Shown piece after piece: positions 1 through 8,437 of a DNA stretch of 56,190 nt. Made by a program: the position numbers and the translations under genes. Under the pieces are notes generated by a model. It did not search any database, had not been told where the DNA came from, and saw only the letters and a list, made by a program, of their open reading frames with translations. Positions within the stretch are counted from its first letter, which is position 1; every line of letters starts with the position of its first letter. This stretch comes from an uncultured Lachnospiraceae bacterium (GTDB lineage Bacteria; Bacillota; Clostridia; Lachnospirales; Lachnospiraceae), in the NCBI GenBank assembly GCA_944384125.1, contig CALWSF010000023.1, forward strand, positions 1 through 56,190, read 5' to 3'.

Positions 1-78
1 AAAAATCCGAATTCTCTGGGATTGTCTCTTTCCTGCGTGTTAGGGATTAAAATTCGGTATTAACCGACAACCCCTCTG

Positions 79-477
79 TCACATATCCTTTTCCAGCATT
101 TTTTCACACTCTGACAGGATTATATCACACTGTTTCTTTGCAGCATCTGTACTGCACTGTTCTTTTACCAGCTGCGCATAAAGATGAATCCGAACCGCAA
201 AGCTTCTCAGTCTCCTGATTTCCTCCAAAAGCTCTGTATCCTTCTGAACCAGTATCTCCTCTCTGTCTTCCAGCTCCGCTCTGAGAGTCCGTTCCTGTTC
301 CAATTCCCCGCTTACGGCCCTGACACGGGCAGCCGCCGCCTCTTCCCGGGATTGCAGAACCTCATACTGCTGTTGGATATTGTCTCTCTCATCCCTCCAT
401 TTTTTCTTTTCCGAAATTCTGAAAACAACCGATGCCACTGCAGCAGCTGCAAAAATCAATGCCAAAATTTCTGCCAT
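79..477 (-). CDS. Hypothetical membrane-anchored coiled-coil protein
   Basis: I do not recognise a family for this 132-residue protein. Residues about 4-20 are one hydrophobic segment near the N-terminus. The rest is highly charged (E, R, Q, K) with a heptad-like spacing of leucines from about 30 to 105, so it looks like a single-pass membrane protein with a long cytoplasmic coiled coil. A GGGGAG ribosome-binding site sits 6 nt before the ATG. It starts 15 nt after the stop of the pseudo-receiver gene at 493-1410 and is probably the last gene of the run that begins with the CoA-disulfide reductase. Function is unknown; a scaffolding role with its neighbour is only a guess. Confidence 0.75.
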   Translation of the reverse strand: MAEILALIFAAAAVASVVFRISEKKKWRDERDNIQQQYEVLQSREEAAAARVRAVSGELEQERTLRAELEDREEILVQKDTELLEEIRRLRSFAVRIHLYAQLVKEQCSTDAAKKQCDIILSECEKMLEKDM

Positions 478-492
478 GTTTATCTCCCCGTA

Positions 493-1410
493 TCATTCCA
501 GCCGTTCCCTGACGATCGTCCTAAGCGCATCAATGGAAAAAGGAACGGGAACCCATGTGTATTTTTTACTCTCCATCTCCGGCCTGATTCCGGAAAGGAC
601 AATTACGGGAACATTATCCGCCTTCCACGGCTGGTTTTTCTGCTCAAGCATTTCTGACGTAATAATCCAGACTGCCGGCCTCTTTTTCTGGAGAAATACC
701 TTTGCAGACTCCGGATTCCTGAACACTTCCGTCAGGCTGGACACAGAACGCAGAACACTCACAATTCCTCTGCCGTAATCCCGGTCAGAACAGACAACCG
801 CTACTGTCTTTCCGATATCTTCTCCCCGGCTTGCCCACTGAACAAAATCAAGTACCGGCGTATGGTAAAGACTGAAATCCTTTGTCTCACAGTTTTTCTC
901 ATAATATTTTCTCGCAGCCACACACATCCTGAAACACATCTGCTGGATATCCAGACGGATATGCCCTTTTTCCTGTCTGCTGTCATCCAGAGTCTCTGCA
1001 CAGACGGAGGTTCCGCAGTTAATCCCAAGATGAAAGTATGTTTCTTCGCTGCCATCCTCATTCACAAATCCTCTGTTCTGATGCAGATACTCGCAGCGCA
1101 GCTGCCAGCAACGCTGTCCTGTAAGATAGGGCACCCTGTCATCAGGTCTTCTCTTAAAATATTCCGCCGCATATTCGTCAAACCACCGAACATACTGATT
1201 TCCCACATCTCTTGCAGGCTCCCCGTTGCGATCCGGCATAACTCTCCCATCCCTGTATCTCTTAACCAGTTCCGGATATTCAATGCCTCCGCAGATATCC
1301 GGGAGCGTCAGTGCCAGAGCCAACGCTGACTGCCACCTTTCGTCCTGCAGATTCCTTTCAATTTCCCCGATTCTGCTCAAAAAAGTAAAGCTTGCATCTC
1401 CCTGCTTCAT
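493..1410 (-). CDS. Hypothetical protein with C-terminal pseudo-receiver domain
   Basis: A soluble protein of 305 residues. I chose the ATG at 1410 because a longer frame (to 1497) would overlap the preceding gene by 65 nt; the ribosome-binding site there is weak (AAGAAGACGG). The N-terminal two thirds are helical and unrecognised. The last ~100 residues follow the alternating strand/helix order of a response-regulator receiver: a strand ending in an acidic turn (VVCSDRD), a strand at the phospho-acceptor position that reads WIITSEM with no Asp, VIVLSG in the Ser/Thr strand, and VPVPFSIDAL where receivers have KPF, so the conserved Lys is missing. This suggests a receiver that cannot be phosphorylated. 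It lies 22 nt downstream of the CoA-disulfide reductase and is probably co-transcribed with it. Confidence 0.7.
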   Translation of the reverse strand: MKQGDASFTFLSRIGEIERNLQDERWQSALALALTLPDICGGIEYPELVKRYRDGRVMPDRNGEPARDVGNQYVRWFDEYAAEYFKRRPDDRVPYLTGQRCWQLRCEYLHQNRGFVNEDGSEETYFHLGINCGTSVCAETLDDSRQEKGHIRLDIQQMCFRMCVAARKYYEKNCETKDFSLYHTPVLDFVQWASRGEDIGKTVAVVCSDRDYGRGIVSVLRSVSSLTEVFRNPESAKVFLQKKRPAVWIITSEMLEQKNQPWKADNVPVIVLSGIRPEMESKKYTWVPVPFSIDALRTIVRERLE

Positions 1411-1432
1411 TTGCCTATTTCCGTCTTCTTTC

Positions 1433-3109
1433 TTAATGGCGTCCGGACCGGTAAAAAACAGATCCTCCCGACAGTACGGCAACACGCTCAAATCCATTCT
1501 GCATCAGTATTCTTGCAGCATTATAGGAACGCACTCCAATTGCACAGTACGTAATAATCAGCCTGCTTTTATCAAGTTCATTCATCCTGCCGCGCAGCTG
1601 CCCCAGAGGAATATGACAGGAGCCGGGAACTGAAAACATCTCTCTCTCCCATGCCTCCGTTACATCCAGGACAGTAAAATCATTACTTTCTCCCCCGTCC
1701 GCCAGCATGGATTCCAAATCATTCCATTCAATAAACTGCACCTGTCCCCGGATAATATTTTCTGCGACAAATCCCAGCATATTTACCGGATCCTTAGCTG
1801 ATGAAAACGGCGGCGCATACGCAAGCTCCAGCTCCTGAAGATCATAGATGCTTCCGCCCATCTTCATAACCGATGCCAGTGTATCAATGCGTTTGTCTAC
1901 GCCATCGCGTCCCACGATCTGACCTCCAAGAATCTTTCCGCTCTTCTCAAAAATCATCTTAAGCGTCAGCATTGATGCACCGGGATAATAGGCTGCATGA
2001 GATCTCTGTGAAATCAGAGCAGTACAGTAATCTTCTCCTTTCGTTTTTCCTGCCGCTTTAAGCTGTTTTTCATTTAATCCCACACTGGCAGCGTGAAGAT
2101 CAAATATCTTTGCGACAGCAGTTCCCAGTGATCCTTTGTATTCTTTCTGATCCCCGCAGCAGTTATCCGCAGCAATTCTGGCCTGCCTGTTTGCCGGCCC
2201 GGCCAGCGGAATCATTGTCCGATCTCCCGTTACCAGATGATTTACCCCAATCACATCCCCTACCGCATAGATGTCAGGCACAGATGTCTGCAGGTACTCA
2301 TTTACCGCAATACCTTTCCTTGCGTTTAATTCTATTCCTGCATCCGCGGCAAGCCCGCTGTTGGGTCTGACTCCGATAGAAAGAATTACCATATCCGTTT
2401 CAACCATCCTTCCGGAGGTCAGCTCCAGTCTGATACGATCGTCCTGATGATGGAATTCTTTTACGCCGTCTCCCAGAATCAGATTTACGCCATGTTTTAA
2501 CATATTTTCATGGAGCGGCTCCGCCATCTCTCTGTCTAACGGCGCCATTACCTGATTCTGCATTTCGATGAGTGAAACCTGAAGTCCGGCTTCCCGGAGG
2601 TTCTCCGCCATCTCCAGACCGATAAAGCCACCACCGATAACCGCCGCTGTTTTCGGCCTGCGTTCCTGCAAGAATTTCTTTATTGCATCTGTATCCGGAA
2701 CGTTCCAGAGCGTAAAAATATTGTCAGCATCTATACCGGGTACAGGCGGCTTTACCGGAGAAGATCCTGTGGCGATAATCAGCCTGTCATAACTCTCCTC
2801 ATATACTCTGCCGCTTTTGAGTTCCTTTACCTCTATTTTCTTCTCATCCGGCAGAATCTTTGTGACCTCATTGGATACCCGCACCTCAATATTGAAATTA
2901 GTCTTCATCGCTTCCGGTGTCTGCAGAAGGAGAGCTTCTCTGTTCTTTATAACGCCTCCTATATAATATGGCAGACCACAGTTGGCATAGGAAATGTAAT
3001 CGCCCTTTTCAAATATTATGATCTGTGCATTCTCATCCCTTCTGCGAAGTCTGGCCGCAGCTGTTGCACCTCCTGCAACTCCCCCGATAATCAGTACTTT
3101 TTTGGTCAT
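1433..3109 (-). CDS. cdr: CoA-disulfide reductase / NAD(P)H oxidoreductase with rhodanese domain
   Basis: A 558-residue flavoprotein of the pyridine-nucleotide disulfide reductase family fused to a C-terminal rhodanese domain (CoADR-RHD type). The N-terminal FAD fingerprint is GGVAGG (residues 9-14). The single active-site cysteine is C44 in YANCGLPYYI, typical of CoA-disulfide and polysulfide reductases rather than the CXXXXC pair of glutathione reductase. A second dinucleotide fold (VIGGGFIGLE, ~157-166) binds NAD(P)H, and YAVGD marks the second FAD contact. The rhodanese loop C522-A-I-G-V-R527 keeps the catalytic Cys. The family reduces CoA disulfide, CoA persulfide or polysulfide in the cytoplasm, so roles in thiol redox balance or sulfur detoxification are likely. 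AAGGAG lies 7 nt before the ATG. The exact substrate cannot be read from sequence. Confidence 0.9.
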   Translation of the reverse strand: MTKKVLIIGGVAGGATAAARLRRRDENAQIIIFEKGDYISYANCGLPYYIGGVIKNREALLLQTPEAMKTNFNIEVRVSNEVTKILPDEKKIEVKELKSGRVYEESYDRLIIATGSSPVKPPVPGIDADNIFTLWNVPDTDAIKKFLQERRPKTAAVIGGGFIGLEMAENLREAGLQVSLIEMQNQVMAPLDREMAEPLHENMLKHGVNLILGDGVKEFHHQDDRIRLELTSGRMVETDMVILSIGVRPNSGLAADAGIELNARKGIAVNEYLQTSVPDIYAVGDVIGVNHLVTGDRTMIPLAGPANRQARIAADNCCGDQKEYKGSLGTAVAKIFDLHAASVGLNEKQLKAAGKTKGEDYCTALISQRSHAAYYPGASMLTLKMIFEKSGKILGGQIVGRDGVDKRIDTLASVMKMGGSIYDLQELELAYAPPFSSAKDPVNMLGFVAENIIRGQVQFIEWNDLESMLADGGESNDFTVLDVTEAWEREMFSVPGSCHIPLGQLRGRMNELDKSRLIITYCAIGVRSYNAARILMQNGFERVAVLSGGSVFYRSGRH

Positions 3110-3163
3110 AGTTGTTCTCCTTTTACACCCTTTTCAAAATATCTGCTGTTTATAATACAACTG

Positions 3164-3206
3164 ATTATACCAGCATTCTCCTCTTTCAACCGTGACCTTG
3201 TCACAC
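3164..3206 (-). promoter_or_regulatory. Extended -10 promoter with CRP/FNR-like dyad for the CoADR gene
   Basis: On the minus strand TGGTATAAT (hexamer 3164-3169) is an extended -10 element upstream of the gene starting at 3109. A good -35 at normal spacing is missing (TTGAAA lies only 14 nt upstream). Instead there is a dyad GTGAC-N3-GTCAC at 3192-3204, centred about 41 nt upstream of the expected transcription start. That is where a class II CRP/FNR-family activator would bind. The dyad spacing is not the classic TGTGA-N6-TCACA, so the regulator is unidentified. Confidence 0.45.
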
Positions 3207-3235
3207 ATTGCCATTCTGATTTTCCCGGGATATTT

Positions 3236-4147
3236 TTAAAACAGTTTTTTAATCTTAAAAAGCCATACGCAGATGACGATTACAAGAAGACTCAGAACCA
3301 CAACGGCCGGATAACCGTTCTTAAGCTCCGGCATGTTCTGAAAATTCATTCCGTACCAGCTGGTTATAAGAGTCAGCGGCAGAAAAATGGTGGAAATAAG
3401 TGTTAAAAACTGCATACTCCTGTTCTGCCTTGCATCAATCCGGGACTGATAGGCATCCTTTACCTGCCCCGCATACTCCAGAAGCTGCACTGTTTTATTC
3501 ATCAGGCGTTCCGCCCTGTCCTCAATAATATCAAAATACGGAATCTGTTTCCTGGTAAAATATCCATTTTCATTCTCGGCCAGATTTTTTGCAAAATCAA
3601 CCATTTCATTGTAATAGCTCCTGAGAATCAGGAGTTCTCTCCGCACCGGCATAAGTTTTTCCTGATAATTCTCTGTGTCCCGGCGGCTGGCCTCCTCTTC
3701 CATATTCATCAGCGCCCTTTCCATACCATCAAGAAGCTCATAATCTCTCTCCAGAAACTCCGTAATAAAATTAAACAGAAATCTCCCCTTGTTTACCCCC
3801 TGATGAATTTTTCTGAGGCGTATATTTTCCACAATCCTCTGTCCATAACCGGAATCATCCACAATGATCACAAATTTCCTTGTGATAAAAAGGCACATCC
3901 TGTATCGGCTGCCTGAGATATCCAGGAAACGGGGGATTGCCAGTGTACCATACAGGTATTCCTGCTGCGTCTCTATCTTGCAGAAATTAATTCTGGTAAG
4001 ATTAAGCTCCCCTTCCCAGCAAATCCCGATCTTTCCCAGAGCCTCCTGGTATTCCCGGCTGGTAATCAGCACAGCAGCCTGCCTGTTTCCTGATAGTGCC
4101 GTATCCAGATCCGTCTCTGTCAGAACATCATCCAGAACATATACCAC
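3236..4147 (-). CDS. CorA-family divalent cation transporter
   Basis: A 303-residue CorA-like magnesium/divalent metal channel. The N-terminal ~240 residues form the cytoplasmic domain with long charged helices, followed by two membrane segments. The first (about 247-266) ends in the signature G266-M267-N268 inside SWYGMNF, and the second spans about 280-298, ending in the basic tail KIKKLF. The family works as a homopentamer in the inner membrane. The start is GTG at 4147, preceded by GGGGAG at a 7-nt spacing, and lies only 3 nt after the ppk1 stop, so translation is probably coupled to polyphosphate kinase. Pairing with ppk1 hints at a role in magnesium supply or polyphosphate charge balance, which is inference. 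Confidence 0.88.
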   Translation of the reverse strand: MVYVLDDVLTETDLDTALSGNRQAAVLITSREYQEALGKIGICWEGELNLTRINFCKIETQQEYLYGTLAIPRFLDISGSRYRMCLFITRKFVIIVDDSGYGQRIVENIRLRKIHQGVNKGRFLFNFITEFLERDYELLDGMERALMNMEEEASRRDTENYQEKLMPVRRELLILRSYYNEMVDFAKNLAENENGYFTRKQIPYFDIIEDRAERLMNKTVQLLEYAGQVKDAYQSRIDARQNRSMQFLTLISTIFLPLTLITSWYGMNFQNMPELKNGYPAVVVLSLLVIVICVWLFKIKKLF

Positions 4148-4150
4148 CTG

Positions 4151-6250
4151 TCATCTCCCCATTTCGTCAGCCGGAAGCTTCATTTTTGCTGCTGCGCTTT
4201 CATATGCCATCTGAAACAGAGTTTCCTGAGAATTAAGGGGCGTATCTCCTTTTTCCACCTTGCGGTATGTCCCGTCAGGCAGCAGCTCGCGCGCTTTTAC
4301 ATTATCGCTGAACATAAGTCCGAACATTTCTTTTAACTGCATTTTCATCTGCTCATCCTCAATCGGTGCCGCAACCTCTACACGCCGAACTGTATTGCGC
4401 GTCATAAAATCAGCTGACGAAATATAAATCTCTTCTCTATCTCCTCTGCCGAATATGTAAATTCTGGAATGTTCCAGATACCGCCCCACAATGCTGACAA
4501 CACGGATTCGATCCGTAAAACCTTTAATTCCCGGCTGCAGACAGCAGATTCCCCTGACAATCATCTCTATTGTCACTCCGGCCTGGGAAGCTTCAATCAG
4601 CTTATCTATAATCTTTTTATCTGTCAGGGAATTGATTTTAAATCCAAGATACGCATCCCTCCCCTGACGCACCTCCTGTATCTCCCTCTCTATCCGCTCA
4701 ATCACTTTATTCTGAAGACATCTGGGAGCTACCAGAAGGCTGTTCGTCTCTGCCACCGTTTCTCCCAGTGAAAGAGTTCTGAATACCTCCAGTGCTTCCA
4801 GACCAATGGAAGTTTTTCCCGTAATCAGACAGAGATCCGTATAAAGCCGGGCTGTTTTTTCATTATAGTTTCCCGTTCCAATCTGAGTGATATACTCAAT
4901 CCTGTTCTCTTCTCTCCGGGTTATAAGACAGAGTTTGGAATGTACCTTATAGCCGTCAAGACCATATATAACATGACAGCCTGCCGCCTCCAGCGTACGT
5001 GACCAGGCAATATTATTCTCCTCATCAAAACGGGCTTTCAGCTCCACCAGAACATCTACCTGCTTTCCGTTCTCCGCAGCTTCCACCAGGGCTTCCACAA
5101 CCTTTGAATCTTTTGCCAGACGGTAAAGTGTCATTCTGATTGACACAACTTTAGGATCTGCTGCCGCTTCATGAAGCAGCCTTAGAAATGGTTTTATGCT
5201 TTCAAAGGGATACGAAAGCAGAATATCGTGCTCAAGTGCCTGTTCCGCCACAGGTTTTTCCCTGTCAATAAGAGCTGATTCCTGCGGAACACGCTTCTCA
5301 TAGAAAAGGTCCTGTCTGCTGCGCAGCTCATCCTGAATCTTAAAAAGAAACGACAGATCAAGAGGAGACTGAGAGACAAATACCTGCTCCTGCTTAAGCT
5401 CCAGAAGCCTGCAGAGTCTTTCCGTAATGCCCGTATCGAGTGTCCGCGTCATCTCCAGGCGGACCGGGCTCAGCTTTCTGCGCTGCTTTACAACCTCCTC
5501 CATATGCTCTCTGTAGTCCAGATCCTCATCATAAATTCCATCTGCATCAATATCCGCATTGCGTGTAATCCGGATAACCGATTTTTCCACCACACGGTAC
5601 TTATCAAACACCATGGGGAGGAAGTGAAGAATCAGCTCTTCCGCCAGGATAAAGCTGCCGCTTCTCCCGGCAATGGGAATCAGGCGGTCAAACACATTGC
5701 TGATGCAGGGAATGATCCCCAGCTTTGCCTTATCACTGCGTGTCTCAAGAACCGCCACCGCATAGAGCCCTCCGTTCTTCAGGAAAGGAAACGGCTGCTT
5801 TTTTCCTACTATTATTGTGGACAGAAGCGGCATGATTTCCTGTTCAAAATACCGCTCAAGCTGCTTTTTTTCGCCATCCTCAAGGTACCCGTAATTCACA
5901 ATGCGAATCCCCTGCCTCTCCAGAAGCTTCATCAGATTCTCATACGTCTGATCCTTTCTGCGGCTCATTTCTTCTGCCGTTTTCAGGATCTTTTCTATCT
6001 GCTGGCCCGGAGTCAGATTCGTCTTGTTGTCCCGGACTTCTTTTTTTAAAAACTGCATATCGTGAAGAGAGCCTACGCGAACCATAAAAAATTCATCCAG
6101 ATTGGACTGGAAAATAGAGAGAAATGAGAGGCGTTCACAGAGAGGATTTCCCTCATCATCTGCCTCCTCCAGAACTCTTTCATTGAATTTAAGCCACGAA
6201 AGCTCCCTGTTAATATAACAGCCTGTTTTTATTGCATTTTCTTTCATCAT
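4151..6250 (-). CDS. ppk1: Polyphosphate kinase 1
   Basis: A 699-residue cytoplasmic enzyme that reversibly polymerises ATP gamma-phosphates into polyphosphate. The four-domain PPK1 layout is visible: N-terminal helical domain (INRELSWLKFNERVLEEA, ~13-30, and SNLDEFFMVRVG, ~49-60), head domain with FPFLKNGG (~154-161), and two phospholipase-D-like C-terminal domains. H437 in YKVHSKL is the expected autophosphorylated histidine; IGTGNYNE and the second HSRIYIFGRG motif follow. I take the ATG at 6250 (or the adjacent 6247) because AGGAG at 6256-6260 lies 5-8 nt upstream; an upstream ATG at 6268 has no such site. It precedes the CorA-like gene by 3 nt. Confidence 0.97.
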   Translation of the reverse strand: MMKENAIKTGCYINRELSWLKFNERVLEEADDEGNPLCERLSFLSIFQSNLDEFFMVRVGSLHDMQFLKKEVRDNKTNLTPGQQIEKILKTAEEMSRRKDQTYENLMKLLERQGIRIVNYGYLEDGEKKQLERYFEQEIMPLLSTIIVGKKQPFPFLKNGGLYAVAVLETRSDKAKLGIIPCISNVFDRLIPIAGRSGSFILAEELILHFLPMVFDKYRVVEKSVIRITRNADIDADGIYDEDLDYREHMEEVVKQRRKLSPVRLEMTRTLDTGITERLCRLLELKQEQVFVSQSPLDLSFLFKIQDELRSRQDLFYEKRVPQESALIDREKPVAEQALEHDILLSYPFESIKPFLRLLHEAAADPKVVSIRMTLYRLAKDSKVVEALVEAAENGKQVDVLVELKARFDEENNIAWSRTLEAAGCHVIYGLDGYKVHSKLCLITRREENRIEYITQIGTGNYNEKTARLYTDLCLITGKTSIGLEALEVFRTLSLGETVAETNSLLVAPRCLQNKVIERIEREIQEVRQGRDAYLGFKINSLTDKKIIDKLIEASQAGVTIEMIVRGICCLQPGIKGFTDRIRVVSIVGRYLEHSRIYIFGRGDREEIYISSADFMTRNTVRRVEVAAPIEDEQMKMQLKEMFGLMFSDNVKARELLPDGTYRKVEKGDTPLNSQETLFQMAYESAAAKMKLPADEMGR

Positions 6251-6358
6251 ATCCGCTCCTCGTCCCATTTCAGGTTTTATCCGGAATATATTGTAAAGAA
6301 AATCAAAAAAACAGGCTATCAGACTTTTATGTGGTTTGTGTAAAAAGGCTGTAAAATT

Positions 6359-8437
6359 TTACACAAAAAACGCATATAGCAGATACACAAGCGTTGTACA
6401 CAGACCAATACAGAACAGCATCAGACCAAAGGAAAAGCTTTCCTCTACCATATTAATAACATGTTTTGCATCTCTCTCCCTCTCGCACATTCTCCCAACC
6501 GAGGAGGGACGGCAGCCCAGCCGCCTCCTGCGGCCTGTCAGACAGTCAGACGCACCAAGCAGAATATCCTCTGCCGTTCCCACTATGACTGCCAGCCAGT
6601 TTCCCTCTGACTGACTTCTGTGTTCTTTTACCTGGCGATGGGTTGTTTTTCGCGCCAGGAGAATGAGTCCGTCTGCCATCTGATCCATGGCACGGCAGAA
6701 AACCGCCGAAACAGCCATAAAAGTCCTCGCCAGAGCCGGAAACAGACGCTCATCCGTCCAGGTAAAAACTGTTCCGAATATTCCCGGCAGCAAAACCGTA
6801 AGCACCGGTCTGTATATGAGATTTTCCAGATCAAGCCACGCCGGCCACCGATCCACATAATACCATGTATCCCCAACCCGTTTTCTGAGCCACATGCGCA
6901 CCGGCCCCAGATAAAGAACGATTCCGATTCCTAAAGAAATAAGGGACCCCTGCATATTCTTCCATGACCAGTAAGCTACTGATTCCGCCGTCTTTCCTCC
7001 CAGAAACGACTGACCCAGATCCGCAATAAAATCCATTGTCACTGAGGGCGTCAGACCCAGGAAAAAGAGAAGAGCTGCAGGCAGACTGATTGCCAGACTT
7101 CCAGGGAGGGACATATAGGAAGTCCCCATACTGTCAAATTCCGGCTGCCGCACAGGATGGCGCTCCACAAACAAAGCGACTGTCAGCTTCAGCATATAAG
7201 CAGCCGTCATCCCTCCTGCCAGAAGAAAAATCCATTCTGTCACAGTCCAGACAGCCGGGGATAAAAGCACCTTTGCCGCCTCCGGAAAAACAGGCGCCCC
7301 TGACAGTCCCACATCCAGAGTATGATGAACCGTCAGCTCCCGGTATTCCACAATCGCCTCATGAAGCAGCGTTTTGCTGACATATCCGTTCCAGAACGGT
7401 ACACCGCTTATGCCCAGCGCGCCCATGAGAAAAGAGAAAAACAGAGCCGGTTTTCTGCGGCCAAAACCTCTTATTTCATTGAGGTTCAGCTCATGAAGAT
7501 TCATAAAAACAGCTCCGGCACACAGAAACAGTACCAGCTTCAGGAGGGAATGATTTACCATATGAAGGAACACACCTCTTACTGCCAGAGAATTTTCCTC
7601 CCCCGCCCATGATAAAAGAGAGCTCACGCCAAGCCCCGTCATAATGAAACCTATCTGTGACACAGAAGAACAGGCCAGTGTCCGTTTAAGATCCACGGAA
7701 AACAGCGCAAGGAAAGCACCGGCCAGCATGGTAACAGCTCCCAGGACACATATTAAAAGCCCCCATGCCCCATTGCCTGAAAACATATGACATGTAAGAA
7801 AAATAACCCCGAAAATCCCTGTTTTTGTGAGAATTCCGGACAGCAGGGCACTGGCAGGAGCCGGAGCGACGGGATGAGCTTTGGGAAGCCATATGTGCAG
7901 CGGAAAAACACCTGCTTTCGCGCCAAATCCCACAAGCATCATAACTCCCGATACATACAGAAGTTTCCTCTCTCCGGCCGTATCCCCGCCTCCGGAAAGT
8001 ATCTGCCGGGCCCTCTCTGCCGCCTCATCCATCTCCAGTGTCCCGCAGAGATTATTCAAAATGAAAAGTCCCATTAAAAGAGTCATTCCGCCTATTACTG
8101 CCACCGCCAGATACGTCTGGGCAGCCCGAAGGCTCTCCTTTCTCTCATCAAAGGCAACCCATACATAAGAGGTAAATGACATAATCTCAAAAAACAGAAA
8201 AAATGTATACAGATCAGCAGACAGAAACACTCCTGCCGTAGCAATAAAGGTTGCCCAGAAAAAAATATAATACCTTTTTCTTTTTTCATAATGGGCCATG
8301 TATTCCCGTGAAAAAATCCCGCATGCCGTCCACATCAGAACTGCAAGACATGCGTAAACCAGGCGGAATCCGTCAAGACGGAAATGGAGTCCCATACCTC
8401 CAAAACCGGTTGCATACAAATCGTACACCTGCATCAT
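6359..8437 (-). CDS. Mrp/NuoL-type antiporter-like subunit, fourth paralogue (D4)
   Basis: A 692-residue polytopic membrane protein of the proton-conducting transporter family (NuoL/M/N, MrpA/D). The conserved proton-path residues are present: E84 (LFFEIMSF), K174 (FGAKAGVFPLH), K205 (LTKTG), K300 (NHSLLKLVLF) and K355 (GYVSKTLL). Compared with its three upstream paralogues, where the first Glu is at 137-142, it lacks roughly the first two membrane helices. It carries a long C-terminal extension: an amphipathic, Arg-rich stretch (~530-660) and a last membrane helix (~668-690). That resembles the lateral helix of NuoL-type subunits. The start overlaps the stop of the preceding gene as ATGA, with GGAGG 9 nt upstream. 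It is the last gene of the Mrp cluster. Confidence 0.88.
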   Translation of the reverse strand: MMQVYDLYATGFGGMGLHFRLDGFRLVYACLAVLMWTACGIFSREYMAHYEKRKRYYIFFWATFIATAGVFLSADLYTFFLFFEIMSFTSYVWVAFDERKESLRAAQTYLAVAVIGGMTLLMGLFILNNLCGTLEMDEAAERARQILSGGGDTAGERKLLYVSGVMMLVGFGAKAGVFPLHIWLPKAHPVAPAPASALLSGILTKTGIFGVIFLTCHMFSGNGAWGLLICVLGAVTMLAGAFLALFSVDLKRTLACSSVSQIGFIMTGLGVSSLLSWAGEENSLAVRGVFLHMVNHSLLKLVLFLCAGAVFMNLHELNLNEIRGFGRRKPALFFSFLMGALGISGVPFWNGYVSKTLLHEAIVEYRELTVHHTLDVGLSGAPVFPEAAKVLLSPAVWTVTEWIFLLAGGMTAAYMLKLTVALFVERHPVRQPEFDSMGTSYMSLPGSLAISLPAALLFFLGLTPSVTMDFIADLGQSFLGGKTAESVAYWSWKNMQGSLISLGIGIVLYLGPVRMWLRKRVGDTWYYVDRWPAWLDLENLIYRPVLTVLLPGIFGTVFTWTDERLFPALARTFMAVSAVFCRAMDQMADGLILLARKTTHRQVKEHRSQSEGNWLAVIVGTAEDILLGASDCLTGRRRRLGCRPSSVGRMCERERDAKHVINMVEESFSFGLMLFCIGLCTTLVYLLYAFFV

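Noticed and set aside
1-78. Possible terminator at the left edge (CCGAATT ... AATTCGG followed by T run on the minus strand)
   Set aside because: The loop is over 30 nt and the stem only 7 bp, so it is not convincing; nothing else is seen in these bases.
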